Shown one piece after another: positions 51,532 to 59,393 of a stretch of DNA of 64,000 bases. Within the stretch, counting starts at the first letter, position 1. Every line of letters starts with the position of its first letter. Location of the stretch: assembly GCF_039831995.1 (NCBI RefSeq), contig NZ_JBDOIO010000004.1:1502810-1566809 (forward strand), given 5' to 3'. Made by a program: the position numbers and the translations under genes. This DNA is from Paenibacillus pabuli (GTDB taxonomy: Bacteria; Bacillota; Bacilli; Paenibacillales; Paenibacillaceae). The notes beneath the pieces are model-generated. The model ran no database searches and was not told the origin of the DNA. It saw only the letters and a program-made list of their open reading frames with translations.

Positions 51532-52521
51532 TTAGTGCTGCATCGCCTTGCCTCCGTGATCCTTGCCATCAGAGGTAACACGCAAAACTGCAGACGCACC
51601 CTTGGATACATGTTTGAACTGATGGGTCACAATGGGATAATCGCCCTCTTCCGTTACGGTAAACTCGACGACTGCACCTCCGCTCGCAGGAAGCATAACC
51701 GTCTGCAATCCATACTGAATATTACGGGGATTTCCATCCACGTAGACCCGGTCCATAATGGTCCCAACGACATGGAATGAGGAAACTTCGTTCGGCCCTG
51801 CATTGCTTACATATATTCGCACTGTATCACCAGTCTTGGCGAGCAAAGGGGAGTTGACCAAACCATAGTCGTTACCATTAAAGACAACGTAATTCGGCTC
51901 ATCATTCATAAAAGCATCGTAGCTATGGTCCTTGTACCATTCACTTTGTACGAGCGTGTATTCACGATCAATCTTTCCGTCGGAAGGGTAACCAGCCTTT
52001 GGCTCAACAATAATCATGCCATACATGCCGTTCGCGATATGGGCAAGAACTGGACTTGTTCCGCAATGATACATGAAGACTCCGGGAGACGACGTGTTAT
52101 AAGTGAACGTTCCCTCCTCACCTGGCATAACGTCTACGAATTTACTGCTTGGTGAAGCGTGTACGGCATGAAAATCCATGGAATGAGGCAAGGCAGAATC
52201 CTTATTTTTCAAAGTGAAAATTAATGTGTCACCTTCGGTTACACGAAGAATGGGTCCAGGTACGGTGCCGTTAAAAGTCCAGGCATTGTAGATGACCCCT
52301 GCGGAAATCTCGATATCGGTGACTTGAGCAGTCATCTCAATGTACACGTTTGAGCCCTCTCTGCGGATGACGGGGTCAACAGGTTGATGACTTATGGACG
52401 TTACAGGGGCAGCGTCATGCTGATCAGGTTTATCATTCTCCGCAGCATTGCAATGGGAGAGGACGGCTGTACTTAATGCCAATGCATAAGACAATTTGAT
52501 TACACTCAACCAAGAGGACAT
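51532..52521 (-). CDS. nirK: Copper-containing nitrite reductase (NO-forming)
   Basis: 329 residues with two cupredoxin domains and a signal peptide. Type 1 copper ligands are His113 (LPHSMD), Cys153, His161 and Met166 in the MYHCGTSP...ANGMYG segment. Type 2 ligands are His118 (DFHA), His152 and His300 (THQFKH). The catalytic Asp116 and His250 (SSFHVVG) are also present, so the enzyme should be active. The N-terminus has a hydrophobic segment with Cys24 in a poor lipobox (LSHC), so it may be a lipoprotein or be cut after NAA. It reduces nitrite to NO outside the membrane, completing nitrate to NO with NarGHI. No NO reductase is seen in the window. Confidence 0.96.
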   Translation of the reverse strand: MSSWLSVIKLSYALALSTAVLSHCNAAENDKPDQHDAAPVTSISHQPVDPVIRREGSNVYIEMTAQVTDIEISAGVIYNAWTFNGTVPGPILRVTEGDTLIFTLKNKDSALPHSMDFHAVHASPSSKFVDVMPGEEGTFTYNTSSPGVFMYHCGTSPVLAHIANGMYGMIIVEPKAGYPSDGKIDREYTLVQSEWYKDHSYDAFMNDEPNYVVFNGNDYGLVNSPLLAKTGDTVRIYVSNAGPNEVSSFHVVGTIMDRVYVDGNPRNIQYGLQTVMLPASGGAVVEFTVTEEGDYPIVTHQFKHVSKGASAVLRVTSDGKDHGGKAMQH

Positions 52522-52587
52522 GGGAACACAACCTTATTCAAGTGATATAATTCACAAATAGACCAATATCATAAAGCAGCCATGTCT

Positions 52588-52630
52588 AGTGTACGACAGT
52601 GCAATGTAGACAGGTGTGACGTGAAACACA
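52588..52630 (-). promoter_or_regulatory. CRP/FNR-type class II promoter of nirK
   Basis: On the minus strand TGTGT-TTCACG-TCACA (52630-52615), 9 of 10 matches. The -10 TACACT (52593-52588) begins 29.5 bp from the centre. Confidence 0.75.
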
Positions 52631-52681
52631 CTCTCCAAAGCGATTTGTTTTTCAAAACTTTTATAGTTATAGACAGGTTTC

Positions 52682-52710
52682 TTGTACTACGCGATGGAGT
52701 TATCTATAAT
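52682..52710 (+). promoter_or_regulatory. SigA promoter of the 52.8-kb gene block
   Basis: TTGTAC, 17 bp, TATAAT. Transcription should start near 52717, about 95 nt before the zinc-ribbon gene. Confidence 0.75.
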
Positions 52711-52810
52711 TTTAGGTAACGTGGGCTGGGAAATATTGATGGGAGAATTGACGTTTACTCAGCACATATGAAGGCCGAATAAATTCGGTCAGGAAAGGAG
52801 TGGATTGGAA

Positions 52811-53419
52811 ATGAAACGATTTGAGGACGAAGGAGCCTATAAATATAACTTTTATTGGGTACTCCGCCGAGGTGAGCGTGTGGATGTCACATGCCAATCA
52901 TGCGGTGGTCATGCGTATATTGAAGAAGGCCAGGACGAAATAAAATGGAAGTGCTCTACATGTTATGCACATGGGGTGGAAAAGCCGGTATATCAATATC
53001 AAGCCAAGGGGAATTGTTCCCTGTGTGAACGCTGGTTCAATGTTGAAGTGACAGATGAGAAAAAGACATCCCATAAATCAACACATATTGATTGTCCACA
53101 TTGCGGCGCCGTCAATCAAGCCCAGCTGCATAGCAAGCCGGTTTGCAGAAGATATGTGATGGACACCCGGGACGGGAGAGATCCTGTTTTTGGGATGGAA
53201 TTATACTTTTTGGACCACGTTCGAGGCAAATTGGTATGGGCTGTTAATCGGGCGCATTTAAATTATCTGATTTCCTATGTGTCCGCCGATCTGCGGGTAC
53301 GACGTGGAACTGTGCCGTTCAAAACGGCATCACACTATTTGCCTGTATACATGAAGGAAGCAAAGAACAGGGATCAGGTGGTTCGTACGCTGACCAAGCT
53401 TCAGCACAAGACGGGCTGA
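52811..53419 (+). CDS. Hypothetical protein with four CxxC zinc-ribbon motifs
   Basis: About 202 residues from ATG 52811, 10 nt after AGGAG; the TTG at 52805 is too close. The N-terminal half holds four CxxC pairs (CQSC, CSTC, CSLC, CPHC), enough for two zinc ribbons. The C-terminal half is mixed alpha-beta with GMELYFLDHVRGKLVWAVN and basic residues. I do not recognise the family; a nucleic-acid-binding or scaffold role is possible. It is the first gene of a same-strand block and has a strong promoter. Confidence 0.75.
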   Translation: MKRFEDEGAYKYNFYWVLRRGERVDVTCQSCGGHAYIEEGQDEIKWKCSTCYAHGVEKPVYQYQAKGNCSLCERWFNVEVTDEKKTSHKSTHIDCPHCGAVNQAQLHSKPVCRRYVMDTRDGRDPVFGMELYFLDHVRGKLVWAVNRAHLNYLISYVSADLRVRRGTVPFKTASHYLPVYMKEAKNRDQVVRTLTKLQHKTG

Positions 53420-53453
53420 GGTTGAATCAAGGGAGGTCAGAAGGAGGAAAGGA

Positions 53454-54104
53454 ATGAAATGGCGAGGCAAGCTGCTTATTGTGGCAATTATTTTAGGGAT
53501 ACTTATGATCCCAGCCTTTTTTATTTTACAGACGTTCGGTGTGTTCCAAAAAGAAAAAGTTTTATCGGACTATGCGCTCGCGGTAGATGTAAATGGAAAA
53601 CCGTATGCTCCATGGCCGCTTATCAACAGTTTCGCTGCCATGGATAAGAGTGGAGACCATCGTCAGCTGTATTATCGGGTGGACATGAGCGATATTAACT
53701 ACCTTTTTCAATTGCCTTATCAGGAGTTTGACATTACACCAGACGATGAAAATCCTTATTTGGCGGGGAAAGTGGACTTCCACAGGCTAGAAACCACGTA
53801 TGTAAAATCTGAAATGAAATATTCAAATGCGAAGGATTATAAAACCTCACTTCATTTTTACAATAAAGAAGAGCAGGAGATCTATACCTACGAACCTACA
53901 GGCAAAGGCGATGGAAATCTGGTAAAATCCATCATTCATCAGGGGATGACCCGTTCCCATAATGGTGGAAGTGAGCCAGCTCGGGACCCGTACTTGAATA
54001 TTACGGCATTATTTCACGATAAGCTTAATGTTGATGTAAACCTGACGGTTGATGAAGAACATAAAATCGTATGGATACGAATGAATAAAGTGGAGGCGAG
54101 ATAA
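53454..54104 (+). CDS. Hypothetical membrane-anchored protein
   Basis: 216 residues. One N-terminal membrane helix (about 7-28) is followed by an extracytoplasmic polar domain with many Tyr and acidic residues, such as YYRVDMSDINYLF and LHFYNKEEQEIYTYE. No motif is recognised. The stop overlaps the next ATG by one base (TAATG), and AAGGAGGAAAGG precedes its start, so it belongs to the same transcript as the next gene. Confidence 0.7.
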   Translation: MKWRGKLLIVAIILGILMIPAFFILQTFGVFQKEKVLSDYALAVDVNGKPYAPWPLINSFAAMDKSGDHRQLYYRVDMSDINYLFQLPYQEFDITPDDENPYLAGKVDFHRLETTYVKSEMKYSNAKDYKTSLHFYNKEEQEIYTYEPTGKGDGNLVKSIIHQGMTRSHNGGSEPARDPYLNITALFHDKLNVDVNLTVDEEHKIVWIRMNKVEAR

Positions 54105-54661
54105 TGAATTTGTTTGGCGTACATAATGGACCTGCATATCTGGAAGGGATCGTTAAGAAAGTAACGGATGGGGAGAACCAGGAAGTCGAGTGGAAAGGTA
54201 AGCTGCAGACGAGCGACGCCCATGAGAAGTTCCATATCTTTTATTATGGTGACTTGATGGAAGATGATCTGATAACCTGGCAGGATTCGACACCGTTAAT
54301 CGTATATGCCGAGCACACGGTGACCGGAGAGCGTTACCTACTTATTGATGCTGCCAAACATGGTTATGATGCAATGCTGTGTGAAACTTATCCAGAAGAG
54401 GAGCTGAGCAAAAGGTCGCTGCGTCCTTATCTGGACGTTGAAGGAGAAGATACGTTTGAGGTTCACTTGTCGGCCTTTTATAACGTCCCTTGGGATGAGG
54501 AATTCGGAGAAGATGTGGATGAAGACGGAACCTACGAATTGATTACGGGCCAACGTATGGATTTTGATCAGGTGAAACGGGATGGGTATGATGCATTCTC
54601 CATTCGTATCGTGAATCGTAAAGGTGTTATAACGGAAATTGTTCAGGAGGAGCTTGCCTGA
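54104..54661 (+). CDS. Hypothetical acidic protein
   Basis: 185 residues, acidic, cytosolic, with an aromatic-rich YYGDLMEDDLITW segment and a cluster of Asp/Glu near the C-terminus (DEEFGEDVDEDGTYE). There is no signal peptide. I do not recognise the family. It is translationally coupled to the membrane-anchored protein before it, and is followed 55 nt later by a SUKH gene. By company it could be an immunity-type protein, but that is inference. Confidence 0.68.
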   Translation: MNLFGVHNGPAYLEGIVKKVTDGENQEVEWKGKLQTSDAHEKFHIFYYGDLMEDDLITWQDSTPLIVYAEHTVTGERYLLIDAAKHGYDAMLCETYPEEELSKRSLRPYLDVEGEDTFEVHLSAFYNVPWDEEFGEDVDEDGTYELITGQRMDFDQVKRDGYDAFSIRIVNRKGVITEIVQEELA

Positions 54662-54716
54662 TTCATCAATAGAATTATGAGACAGGGATCTGATCTGAAG
54701 ATAGGAGATGTCGTTC

Positions 54717-55451
54717 ATGTACGTGGTAAGTCATACGCTTAAACCAGTATCTGCGGAGGAGCTTGGACATTTTGAGCAGCAGCATTCTGTATCATTGCCT
54801 GCCTCCTATCGCCAGTGGCTCGAACAATATGGAGAAGGAACCTATTCGGGCTGGATGAATATTCAGCGTCCGGATCAGGAGGTATTGAAGCCTTTTGCGG
54901 ATTATGATTTTTGGATGCATACCGATGATACGCCTGTCAGTCAACATCAATTGAAGGAGTGTATAAGCATTGGCAGCTCTGTGGATGGCGATTTCCTGGC
55001 CATTCATCCTGACATGGAAGGACTATTGTGGCTCCCACGCCACGATGAACAGATAACGTTATGGAAACATCTCGAGTTGGAATTCGGTGACACGCTCGAT
55101 CGGATCTATAGCGAGTACTATCATCAAGCTGCTCCTGTCACGACAAGATATTATGAACCGTGGAATGAGCAGAGGAATCATACCTTTTACCATTTGCAAG
55201 ATAACGTAGACGGGACTTCAATCCAACAATTGTCAAGCTTATGTCAAGCACAATTTAAGTGGGATCTTGTGATAGAAAATGAATACACATGCAAGCTGTT
55301 CATGGCTTCCATTGGTGGATACCTGCGTTTTAATTATGCGTACGGCAGGGAAATCGCCCTTTTCTATGAGGGAATGCAAGAGACGCGAGATACAACGGAT
55401 TACGACATCGAACAATTTTTGCTCGCACATCACTGTAAAATCATGAATTGA
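54717..55451 (+). CDS. SMI1/KNR4 (SUKH) family protein
   Basis: 244 residues from ATG 54717, 9 nt after AGGAG; ATG 54708 abuts the ribosome site. The SUKH signature lies near the N-terminus: AEELGHFEQQHSVSLPASYRQWLEQYGEG, followed by the Gly/Trp segment. SUKH proteins are mostly immunity proteins against polymorphic toxins such as nucleases or deaminases, acting in the cytosol by binding the toxin. The C-terminal 100 residues are a second, unassigned alpha-beta domain. No toxin gene is present in the window. Confidence 0.82.
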   Translation: MYVVSHTLKPVSAEELGHFEQQHSVSLPASYRQWLEQYGEGTYSGWMNIQRPDQEVLKPFADYDFWMHTDDTPVSQHQLKECISIGSSVDGDFLAIHPDMEGLLWLPRHDEQITLWKHLELEFGDTLDRIYSEYYHQAAPVTTRYYEPWNEQRNHTFYHLQDNVDGTSIQQLSSLCQAQFKWDLVIENEYTCKLFMASIGGYLRFNYAYGREIALFYEGMQETRDTTDYDIEQFLLAHHCKIMN

Positions 55452-55472
55452 GACGGAGTGGAGGAATCATGG

Positions 55473-56774
55473 ATGAGTTGGTTAAACGAACACCTTGCGG
55501 AAAAGTGGAGGAATGAAGGGAAACGCTATGCCCAGAGTGTAAATGAGTTTGTACGCAGAAGTATGGCGAGGGAAGAGCCGGATGAATCGGAACTGACGAA
55601 CGACGGAAGGGCAGATATCAGTGTGCAAGTTTGGGACATGGTGAAGAAGGCCAATGAGCAGAACGATCTGCAACGACTGCGTGCGGAATTGCCAGCCGCG
55701 ACATGGCCTTTCAGTGAAACATTCCAGTCATCCATGCAGGCCGTGCGTATAGCCGGATATCTGGATAACCGTACAGTTATACTCAATAATGGCTTCCATA
55801 CGGACCAAGGATGCGTCTACTCTGCTGATCACGAACATGTGCTTTCTTTTCCGCAATATCAATTTGCGGGTCAGTCTCCGGATGGTGCACAGTATGCTCT
55901 GGCAGGCAGTGAGGGAATTCGTGTGATAACACATCCAGATCGTCAATTGGAAGGAAAAGAAGTGGCAATGTTCCGCTGGGACGACATTCAATCCGCTATT
56001 CATCAGGCTCTGCCTCGTATTGAATCCCTTGCAGACTGTGAATACCCGGAACGCACACTTGAAGGCCTTATTCCATTGGATGAAGGGCAGGCACTCATCA
56101 TTTTGTCCAGTTACGGAATTTATCTGGTGGAACATGGCAGGGTCTCTCCAATACATCCTGATCTTGCAGAGGTGGAGGAGCACGAATTAGAGGATACACA
56201 AATATCCATGGGTCACGCTGCCGTATCTCAGGATGGTCGATGGATTGCGTTTGGCAGTCAGGTCAGTGACCATATGCTTCTTGATCGTGAACGTAATCAT
56301 ACCTATTCGCTCTATCCGGAATCCAGCTATCCGCATCATGCGGTGTTTACCAGAGATCAACGGAATGTTTGGTTTAATGCTTGCCATTTTTACAATGGAG
56401 TTACGATGCAGGTGGATTTGAGTGAAGTGGAAGGCAATGAATCCAGAGAAGATTGGCCAATGATGGATGAAAGTGCGCGTGTCTATGCTTCGGTAGAAAT
56501 ACCGGAAGGCATGGTTCTTGGCGATGCCTATGGTTACCTGAAATGTGTGGATAAGAAGGGGCAGGAAGTTTGGAGACATTTTGTAGGCAGCACCATCTAT
56601 TCACTAGCGATCTCGCCTGATCAATCCCGGCTTGCAGTAGGTACGTTTGGAGGCATGGTGCATATTCTCGATCTGCATGCTGACCAGATGGATGACTACA
56701 GTATTGGAACAGGAACTCTCCGTGAAGTAGAGCGTTTTGTTTTGTGGCGTGGCGAGCAACCTTTACGTTGGTAG
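55473..56774 (+). CDS. Propeller-like protein of unknown function
   Basis: 433 residues from ATG 55473, 9 nt after GGAGG; the GTG at 55458 lacks spacing. The N-terminal 80 residues are helical and charged. The remainder repeats a beta-strand pattern with phrases such as AAVSQDGRWIAFGS, YPHHAVFTRDQRNVWF and LAISPDQSRLAVGTFGGMVHILDL. These are WD40/YVTN-propeller-like blades. No enzymatic residues are recognised. A binding scaffold role is likely for such folds. It lies 21 nt after the SUKH gene. Confidence 0.75.
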   Translation: MSWLNEHLAEKWRNEGKRYAQSVNEFVRRSMAREEPDESELTNDGRADISVQVWDMVKKANEQNDLQRLRAELPAATWPFSETFQSSMQAVRIAGYLDNRTVILNNGFHTDQGCVYSADHEHVLSFPQYQFAGQSPDGAQYALAGSEGIRVITHPDRQLEGKEVAMFRWDDIQSAIHQALPRIESLADCEYPERTLEGLIPLDEGQALIILSSYGIYLVEHGRVSPIHPDLAEVEEHELEDTQISMGHAAVSQDGRWIAFGSQVSDHMLLDRERNHTYSLYPESSYPHHAVFTRDQRNVWFNACHFYNGVTMQVDLSEVEGNESREDWPMMDESARVYASVEIPEGMVLGDAYGYLKCVDKKGQEVWRHFVGSTIYSLAISPDQSRLAVGTFGGMVHILDLHADQMDDYSIGTGTLREVERFVLWRGEQPLRW

Positions 56775-56817
56775 AGTTGGTGTTTGTATAATATGCCTGC
56801 AGAAGGGGGGATTGTAG

Positions 56818-57264
56818 TTGAGGATTGAAGAAGCTGTCCTTTTGCTGAAATGTCATGCCTTTGTTCATGACGATGTAGATCATCCCAAGATGGAGACCGG
56901 CTTTCTAGGCAGTCTGCGCCCTTTTCGCGGGCAGTTAATCGAAGAAAACTTTCACGAGTTAATGGGAATTGTTCGCACTTTGGCACCGGAACTTAAGCAG
57001 CCGGCACTGAACAGGGAAGTGATGTCCTGCTTATGGAGCATCATCCATCTGGGGCGTGCATGGGCGGTCGAACCTGATGGAATGCTGCGCAGCAACAACC
57101 TCATTTCGGATGAGCAGATTGCCTTAATGGAAGAATGGCTGAACCTGCTATCTTACGCAGTCATGATTCTGATCGAAGATGGTGGCGAAGAAGAAGCGTT
57201 CTGGGGATATAAGGAATACATGCGCGAACGGCAGAATAATGCTGAGAACGGAGGGGTCTTGTGA
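56818..57264 (+). CDS. Hypothetical helical protein
   Basis: 148 residues, mostly helical, with a TTG start at 56818 placed 7 nt after a GGGGGG ribosome site. Segments include LLKCHAFVHDDVDHP, LWSIIHLGRAWAVEPDGML, and a charged C-terminus. I do not recognise the family. The stop codon overlaps the GTG of the following SUKH gene (GTGA), so the two are probably translated together. Confidence 0.72.
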   Translation: MRIEEAVLLLKCHAFVHDDVDHPKMETGFLGSLRPFRGQLIEENFHELMGIVRTLAPELKQPALNREVMSCLWSIIHLGRAWAVEPDGMLRSNNLISDEQIALMEEWLNLLSYAVMILIEDGGEEEAFWGYKEYMRERQNNAENGGVL

Positions 57265-57872
57265 AATCCGATATGCACGAAAACATGCATGAGCTGATGA
57301 ACCATTTGAATAAATTATTGGATGTAAAAGTGAAGGATGAAGAGATTAGACAGCTATACGAGGAGTATCAGGAGAAGGAAGGAGCTTCCGAAGACAGCTT
57401 GGCTGCTTTTGAAACCGAGTTTGATGTCCGGCTGCCCGAAGATTTTCGCGAATTCTACAAGTGTAAAGATGGAAGCGGTTATGCATTTCATATTCTGTAC
57501 CCTGGTGATGCTGAGAGAGAGGAATGCACTCCGTTTTACATGATGTCACTGGAAGAGATTAAGGAAACCAAGCAATATTTCTGTGAGCGTGATGAGGAGT
57601 TAAGTGAGTATTATTCTGCAGAAGAGATCAGTAAACTGGACCCGGAGATCAAGCCCTATTTATTTCATAAAGCGTGGATTCCCTTTGCGACGATGGCTGG
57701 AGGTTCACTGTACTTAATGCTAGACTTTGATCCGTCAGAACGGGGAAGCTATGGCCAGATTATCATGTATGTACATGATCCCGATTTTGTCTATTATATA
57801 ACAGACACGTTAACCAACCTGCTAGAAGACTCCAATCGCAATCTGGAGATCATGGATGAGGTTGAGTACTAA
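57261..57872 (+). CDS. SMI1/KNR4 (SUKH) family protein
   Basis: 203 residues with a GTG start that overlaps the previous stop. The SUKH core is seen around residues 42-75 (LAAFETEFDVRLPEDFREFYKCKDGSGY) and in FATMAGGSLYLMLDFDPSERGSYGQIIMYVHD. The LPEDF and D-P-x-x-G elements are typical of SMI1/KNR4 domains. It is very acidic. As an immunity-family protein it may neutralise a toxin, or act in cell-wall signalling as in fungi. It is the second SUKH gene of the block. Confidence 0.85.
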   Translation: MKSDMHENMHELMNHLNKLLDVKVKDEEIRQLYEEYQEKEGASEDSLAAFETEFDVRLPEDFREFYKCKDGSGYAFHILYPGDAEREECTPFYMMSLEEIKETKQYFCERDEELSEYYSAEEISKLDPEIKPYLFHKAWIPFATMAGGSLYLMLDFDPSERGSYGQIIMYVHDPDFVYYITDTLTNLLEDSNRNLEIMDEVEY

Positions 57873-57890
57873 ATAACTCGTGTATAGTTG

Positions 57891-57917
57891 GCAGGAACTG
57901 CCTGTAGCAGCTCCTGC
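57891..57917. terminator. Hairpin between convergent genes
   Basis: GCAGGA-A-CTGC / GCAG-C-TCCTGC with a 5-nt loop. There is no T-run, so termination is uncertain; it sits between the SUKH and Pro/Gly-rich genes. Confidence 0.4.
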
Positions 57918-57929
57918 ACGATTCGAATA

Positions 57930-58265
57930 TTATCCCTGCTGGAAAAAGCGATGACCGTGAAAACCTCCACCAGGAGGACCTCCTGGACCTCCTTGACCTC
58001 CACCATGAGGGCCACCTGGATAGCCGCCTCCAGGGAATGGTCCGTGATGACCGCCTGGGTAACCTCCTCCCGGATATCCGCCATGCCACCAAGGACCGCT
58101 GAAAGGAATCGGCAAGGGCAGCGGGTAGAAGGGTGGGTATGGATAGGGGTATGGATAAGGATAGGGATAAGGATAGGGATAAGGTGGTGGCGGTGCTGGT
58201 GGATAATATGGATAGGGATATCCAGCAGAGGACGGAGATGAAACCGAACCAGGTCCGTATGCCAT
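57930..58265 (-). CDS. Pro/Tyr- and Gly-rich low-complexity protein
   Basis: 111 residues from the ATG at 58265, 8 nt after AGGAGG; the frame continues upstream without support. After MAYGPGSVSS comes a run of about eight Pro-Tyr dipeptides, then a Gly-Gly-Tyr-Pro and His-rich tail ending FHGHRFFQQG. Proteins like this are often spore-coat or cell-surface components in Bacillales; direct evidence here is only composition. The coding DNA contains a hexanucleotide-like tandem repeat at about 58139-58186. It is divergent from the next gene. Confidence 0.75.
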   Translation of the reverse strand: MAYGPGSVSSPSSAGYPYPYYPPAPPPPYPYPYPYPYPYPYPYPPFYPLPLPIPFSGPWWHGGYPGGGYPGGHHGPFPGGGYPGGPHGGGQGGPGGPPGGGFHGHRFFQQG

Positions 58266-58371
58266 GTGATCAGCCTCCTGAATTTGAATGGATGATATCA
58301 GCCTATGCCATAATGCAATCGCATGACACACTGTTGAATAGTCAGAAGATACTGAAAATTAGGGGGATTGA

Positions 58372-58848
58372 ATGCGAGTGATGCCTTTTCATACGGCTCC
58401 AAGAGGCGCTGCGTATAGACAATTAATTGACGAATTGATCGCAAAGACGGATCGATTTTTCCTTGTGGACAGACGATATGGTAGAGGGGACACTCCAGTG
58501 GAGGTCGCCAGGGTTTTCCAAAGATTGAATCCGTATCTGATTGAGAGTTGTACCACGGAAGAGATGATGATGAAGACAAGAGCATTTTATACGGAAGGAA
58601 TCTATTACATTTATGAGTGTTCGCCAGGCTCTGGACAGATCCTGAAGGAAGAGGCCGATGGTTTCCTCGATTGGCTGTATCCCTCTTTGCCAGAGGATCT
58701 GTGTTTTTTGAAGGAAGACGGAAGCGACTATTTGTTTACGGAAGCCCATGAGGATGGATGTGGAATGCGGATTACAGAACAAGAAGCGAGAGACCTCATG
58801 AAGCGAATTCCCGGGTTATCGTTTGTATTTGAAAGCTTCCCTTCCTAA
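58372..58848 (+). CDS. Hypothetical protein
   Basis: 158 residues from ATG 58372 with an AGGGGG ribosome site 8 nt upstream. It is mixed alpha-beta and acidic, with segments IDELIAKTDRFFLVDRRY and EAHEDGCGMRITEQEARDLM. Its composition resembles small immunity-type proteins, but I recognise no family. It lies before the rRNA operon; a weak AACCTG / CAGGTT hairpin with five T follows at 58860-58890. Confidence 0.7.
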   Translation: MRVMPFHTAPRGAAYRQLIDELIAKTDRFFLVDRRYGRGDTPVEVARVFQRLNPYLIESCTTEEMMMKTRAFYTEGIYYIYECSPGSGQILKEEADGFLDWLYPSLPEDLCFLKEDGSDYLFTEAHEDGCGMRITEQEARDLMKRIPGLSFVFESFPS

Positions 58849-59100
58849 TGCCTAGCTAGAACCTGAAGCCAACGGCAGGTTGGAATTTTTGAAAAGTGCA
58901 ATTCTTTGCAGTTCAACTTACTTTATTGAAGAATGATTTACGGTTGGTAAAGAAAGTGGGAAGAGATAAGGGAAGCTGCCATGATGTGATGTATCGATAT
59001 TGGAATAATTTACAACTAGCAAGCTGGTTTGCAAAATGATATATTATTCTTCCGGCCGCAAGAGGCATGGAAAACTCAAATAATATTTTTGAGAAATATC
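58849..59100. other. Intergenic region upstream of the rRNA operon
   Basis: AT-rich with no gene. TATATT-ATTC-TTCCGGCC at 59040-59057 parallels the -10 and start region of the promoter 85 bp downstream (TATATT-CTAG-TTCCGGCC). It may be a second, upstream rrn promoter, although no good -35 is seen at the matching distance. Confidence 0.4.
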
Positions 59101-59130
59101 TTTACAAGTTATAAAGATATGTGGTATATT
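59101..59130 (+). promoter_or_regulatory. rRNA operon promoter
   Basis: TTTACA (59101-59106), 18 bp, TATATT (59125-59130), followed by a GC-rich start segment. Confidence 0.6.
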
Positions 59131-59393
59131 CTAGTTCCGGCCTTGAAAGAGTCGGAAACGAAGTTTGATCTTTGAAAACTGAACAACGAGTGAGTAACGA
59201 TCTTGCTTGCAAGATCGGCGCTGAGGAATTGGTACGAGTCATTTGACTGTATGATTTTGAAGCAAAAATGAGATTTTAATCTCGTCAGATTCAAATTGAG
59301 CTAATCGCTCTTTTCGATAATAGCTGCAAGACATTCATCCGCTCAGTCGAGTTGGACCGATAGTCTTGCAGGACGATGTTGCCTTGCAACATC
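59131..59393 (+). other. rrn leader with boxA and hairpins
   Basis: The boxA-like TGATCTTTGAAAACT lies near 59166-59180. CGATCTTGC-TT-GCAAGATCG is at 59198-59217. GATGTTGC-CTT-GCAACATC at 59375-59393 directly abuts the 16S gene. These are probably antitermination and processing signals. Confidence 0.6.

Noticed and set aside
58139..58186. Tandem GGATAG/GGATAA units as a CRISPR or satellite array
   Set aside because: The units are 6 bp with no spacers and encode the Pro-Tyr repeat of a credible protein.
52811..58848. A complete toxin-immunity or defence locus
   Set aside because: No nuclease, deaminase, LXG, RHS or secretion gene is seen; only immunity-family proteins are present.
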